Positions 62,637 to 64,000 of a stretch of 64,000 bases of DNA are shown one piece after another. The stretch's first letter is position 1; every line of letters begins with the position of its first letter. This stretch comes from Halodesulfovibrio spirochaetisodalis (GTDB lineage Bacteria; Desulfobacterota; Desulfovibrionia; Desulfovibrionales; Desulfovibrionaceae). The position numbers were made by a program, and so were the translations under genes. The stretch spans positions 62,001-126,000 of the forward strand of contig NZ_JXMS01000004.1 of NCBI RefSeq assembly GCF_001672295.1, in the 5' to 3' direction. Under the pieces are notes generated by a model. That model was not told where the DNA came from. It saw only the letters and a list, made by a program, of their open reading frames with translations, and ran no database searches.

Positions 62637-63446
62637 ATGACTGAACTTTATTCCGCTGTTATTCTTGGCATTATCGAAGGTTTGACAGAATTCCTTCCTG
62701 TATCTTCTTCCGGTCATCTCATCATCGCCGGACACCTTCTTGACTACACCGGCCCAAAAGCGGCTGTTTTTGAAGTGTTCATCCAGCTAGGCGCTATCCT
62801 TGCTGTTGTAGTCCTCTATCTTAACAGATTTTTAGGATTACTGAAGAACACACCGGAAATCCCGTTCTCCGGCATTCGCGGGCTCTGGATGCTTTTTCTT
62901 ACCTCACTGCCAGCCAGTATTTTAGGGCTTCTTCTGGCAGGGTACATTAAAACATACCTGTTCAACCCCATTACCGTATCCTTTGCTTTAGGCATTGGTG
63001 CGATATTTATTTTATGTGTTGAAAAGTATGCGCCATCACACGATACCGATAAAGCAACCTTTCATTCTCTGGATGACATGACGCCAAAGCTTGCGCTCGG
63101 CATCGGCTGTTTTCAGTGTCTTGCCCTGTGGCCGGGTTTTTCCCGCTCCGCCGCAACAATAATGGGTGGTATGCTCTTAGGCGCGCGCCGCACTCTTGCC
63201 GCTGAATATTCATTTCTGGCAGCAGTACCTATCATGTTTGCAGCAACCGGATACGACATGCTGAAACATTATCAACTGTTTACTACTGCCGATCTTCCCT
63301 TTTTTACTGTAGGATTCGTAGTCTCATTCATCTCCGCCCTTATTGCAGTAAAAACCTTTATCACTCTTGTGGGTAAGATGACGTTTAAACCATTCGCTTG
63401 GTACAGACTTATTGTTGCACCGTTAGTATACTTTTTCTGGACATAG
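62637..63446 (+). CDS. uppP: Undecaprenyl-diphosphatase
   Basis: 269 residues with about eight helices. The two active-site motifs are clear: GIIEGLTEFLPVSSSGHLII (12-31) and PGFSRSAATIMGGMLLGARR (about 169-188). It recycles undecaprenyl pyrophosphate in cell-wall and O-antigen synthesis and confers bacitracin resistance (BacA). No strong ribosome-binding site is visible. It is the last protein gene before the tRNA array. Confidence 0.9.
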   Translation: MTELYSAVILGIIEGLTEFLPVSSSGHLIIAGHLLDYTGPKAAVFEVFIQLGAILAVVVLYLNRFLGLLKNTPEIPFSGIRGLWMLFLTSLPASILGLLLAGYIKTYLFNPITVSFALGIGAIFILCVEKYAPSHDTDKATFHSLDDMTPKLALGIGCFQCLALWPGFSRSAATIMGGMLLGARRTLAAEYSFLAAVPIMFAATGYDMLKHYQLFTTADLPFFTVGFVVSFISALIAVKTFITLVGKMTFKPFAWYRLIVAPLVYFFWT

Positions 63447-63483
63447 TTTTTTGACGGTAAAACGACTTTTTTTCAAAAAACGC

Positions 63484-63512
63484 TTGCATTGTGCGTGAGA
63501 TTTCCTTAAACA
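63484..63512 (+). promoter_or_regulatory. Promoter for the tRNA-Met array
   Basis: TTGCAT (63484-63489), 17-base spacer, TAAACA (63507-63512), about 30 bases before the first tRNA. Confidence 0.5.
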
Positions 63513-63548
63513 CTCTCCCGTCGCAACGAAGTGTGACGCACAAGAGAT

Positions 63549-63625
63549 GGCGAGGTAGCTCAGTTGGTTAGAGCATGCGGCTCATATCCGCAGTGTCGGG
63601 GGTTCAATTCCCTCCCTCGCTACCA
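63549..63625 (+). tRNA. tRNA-Met (CAU), copy 1 of a tandem array
   Basis: Seven-base acceptor GGCGAGG with CCTCGCT (first pair G.U), D arm GCTC/GAGC, anticodon stem TGCGG/CCGCA with loop CTCATAT, T arm GGGGG-TTCAATT-CCCTC, encoded CCA. It is not the initiator. The G4:C69, A5:U68 pairs and the TCATAT loop fit elongator tRNA-Met, unlike the other CAU tRNA at 865-940. Confidence 0.95.
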
Positions 63626-63661
63626 TCTTATTACACACTTTAGGCCGACCACATACTTGAT

Positions 63662-63738
63662 GGCGAGGTAGCTCAGTTGGTTAGAGCATGCGGCTCATAT
63701 CCGCAGTGTCGGGGGTTCAATTCCCTCCCTCGCTACCA
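63662..63738 (+). tRNA. tRNA-Met (CAU), copy 2 of a tandem array
   Basis: Identical to copy 1 including encoded CCA; separated from it by a 36-base spacer that recurs after each copy. Confidence 0.95.
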
Positions 63739-63774
63739 TCTTATTACACACTTTAGGCCGACCACATACTTGAT

Positions 63775-63851
63775 GGCGAGGTAGCTCAGTTGGTTAGAGC
63801 ATGCGGCTCATATCCGCAGTGTCGGGGGTTCAATTCCCTCCCTCGCTACCA
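63775..63851 (+). tRNA. tRNA-Met (CAU), copy 3 of a tandem array
   Basis: Identical to copies 1 and 2 in tRNA and in both spacers. Confidence 0.95.
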
Positions 63852-63887
63852 TCTTATTACACACTTTAGGCCGACCACATACTTGAT

Positions 63888-63964
63888 GGCGAGGTAGCTC
63901 AGTTGGTTAGAGCATGCGGCTCATATCCGCAGTGTCGGGGGTTCAATTCCCTCCCTCGCTACCA
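63888..63964 (+). tRNA. tRNA-Met (CAU), copy 4 of a tandem array
   Basis: Identical to the others. The window ends at the last base of its spacer, so more copies may follow. Confidence 0.95.
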
Positions 63965-64000
63965 TCTTATTACACACTTTAGGCCGACCACATACTTGAT

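Larger units (their letters stand above)
63549..64000 (+). repeat. Tandem repeat of 113 bp, four full units
   Basis: Each unit is a 77-base tRNA-Met plus a 36-base spacer (starting TCTTATTACACAC, ending ACTTGAT). All four units are base-identical in the sequence given. The window edge cuts the array at a unit boundary, so its total length is unknown. Confidence 0.95.

Noticed and set aside
63549-64000. Regularly spaced direct repeats, CRISPR-like
   Set aside because: The repeat unit is a complete tRNA gene with CCA, the spacers are identical, and no cas gene is near.

Overview
The window is a 64 kb chromosomal stretch of low-to-mid GC DNA, almost all housekeeping genes. The content points to a sulfate-reducing member of the Desulfovibrionales, possibly Halodesulfovibrio-like. 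Supporting signs are a fused IspDF, a sirohaem-type precorrin-2 dehydrogenase beside hemA, an adenylate kinase with the Cys/His metal site known from Desulfovibrio, a sulfide:quinone oxidoreductase with a DUF1641 partner and two Rrf2 regulators, two-subunit glycyl-tRNA synthetase, and citramalate synthase. No phage, insertion sequence, CRISPR array or integrase is visible.

Layout: (1-5.1 kb) 3' end of cheZ, a CAU-anticodon tRNA, a small membrane protein, then two Rrf2 regulators, sulfide:quinone oxidoreductase and a DUF1641 protein. (5.1-9.6 kb) a structured intergenic region, a 60-codon small gene, a Nif3-like protein, a zinc-ribbon coiled-coil protein, rnpB and ispDF. (9.8-12.0 kb, minus) two glycosyltransferase-like genes. 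(12.2-17.3 kb) precorrin-2 dehydrogenase, a CcsA/HemX-like membrane protein, hemA, a Cys-rich unknown, tilS and adk. (17.4-22.4 kb) an MscS channel converging on trkH/trkA. (22.6-34.0 kb, minus) rpsT, and a long run mfd, PpiC-like lipoprotein, SurA-like chaperone, RodZ-like protein, recO, glyQ, glyS, with cheW upstream. (34.2-35.9 kb) a small unknown gene and UDP-glucose dehydrogenase. (36.2-42.8 kb) a tight operon pdxJ, acpS, nnrED, a CBS protein, tsaE, lysC, cimA. (42.9-45.7 kb, minus) ribB under an FMN riboswitch, a diguanylate cyclase and a secreted nuclease. (45.7-52.5 kb, minus) an extended macromolecular synthesis operon, rpsU, yqeY, mutS2, dnaG, rpoD. (52.5-62.5 kb, minus) HU and a small His-tailed membrane protein, rsmA, otsA, otsB, a DUF2062 protein, a second-type EF-G, an unknown protein, lptG, lptF and a small unknown. 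(62.6-64 kb) uppP and at least four identical tandem tRNA-Met genes that run to the window edge.

The most distinctive signals are the perfect 113-bp tandem repeat of tRNA-Met genes, the Rrf2/sulfide-oxidoreductase region with two different well-formed palindromic candidate operators, a 16-bp perfect inverted repeat at the start of tilS, a multi-hairpin intergenic region before a small gene, and a few conserved-looking proteins of unknown function next to core operons. Start codons were often moved downstream of the longest open frame where a Shine-Dalgarno sequence or family alignment demanded it; those choices are stated. All family assignments come from reading motifs, not from database searches.
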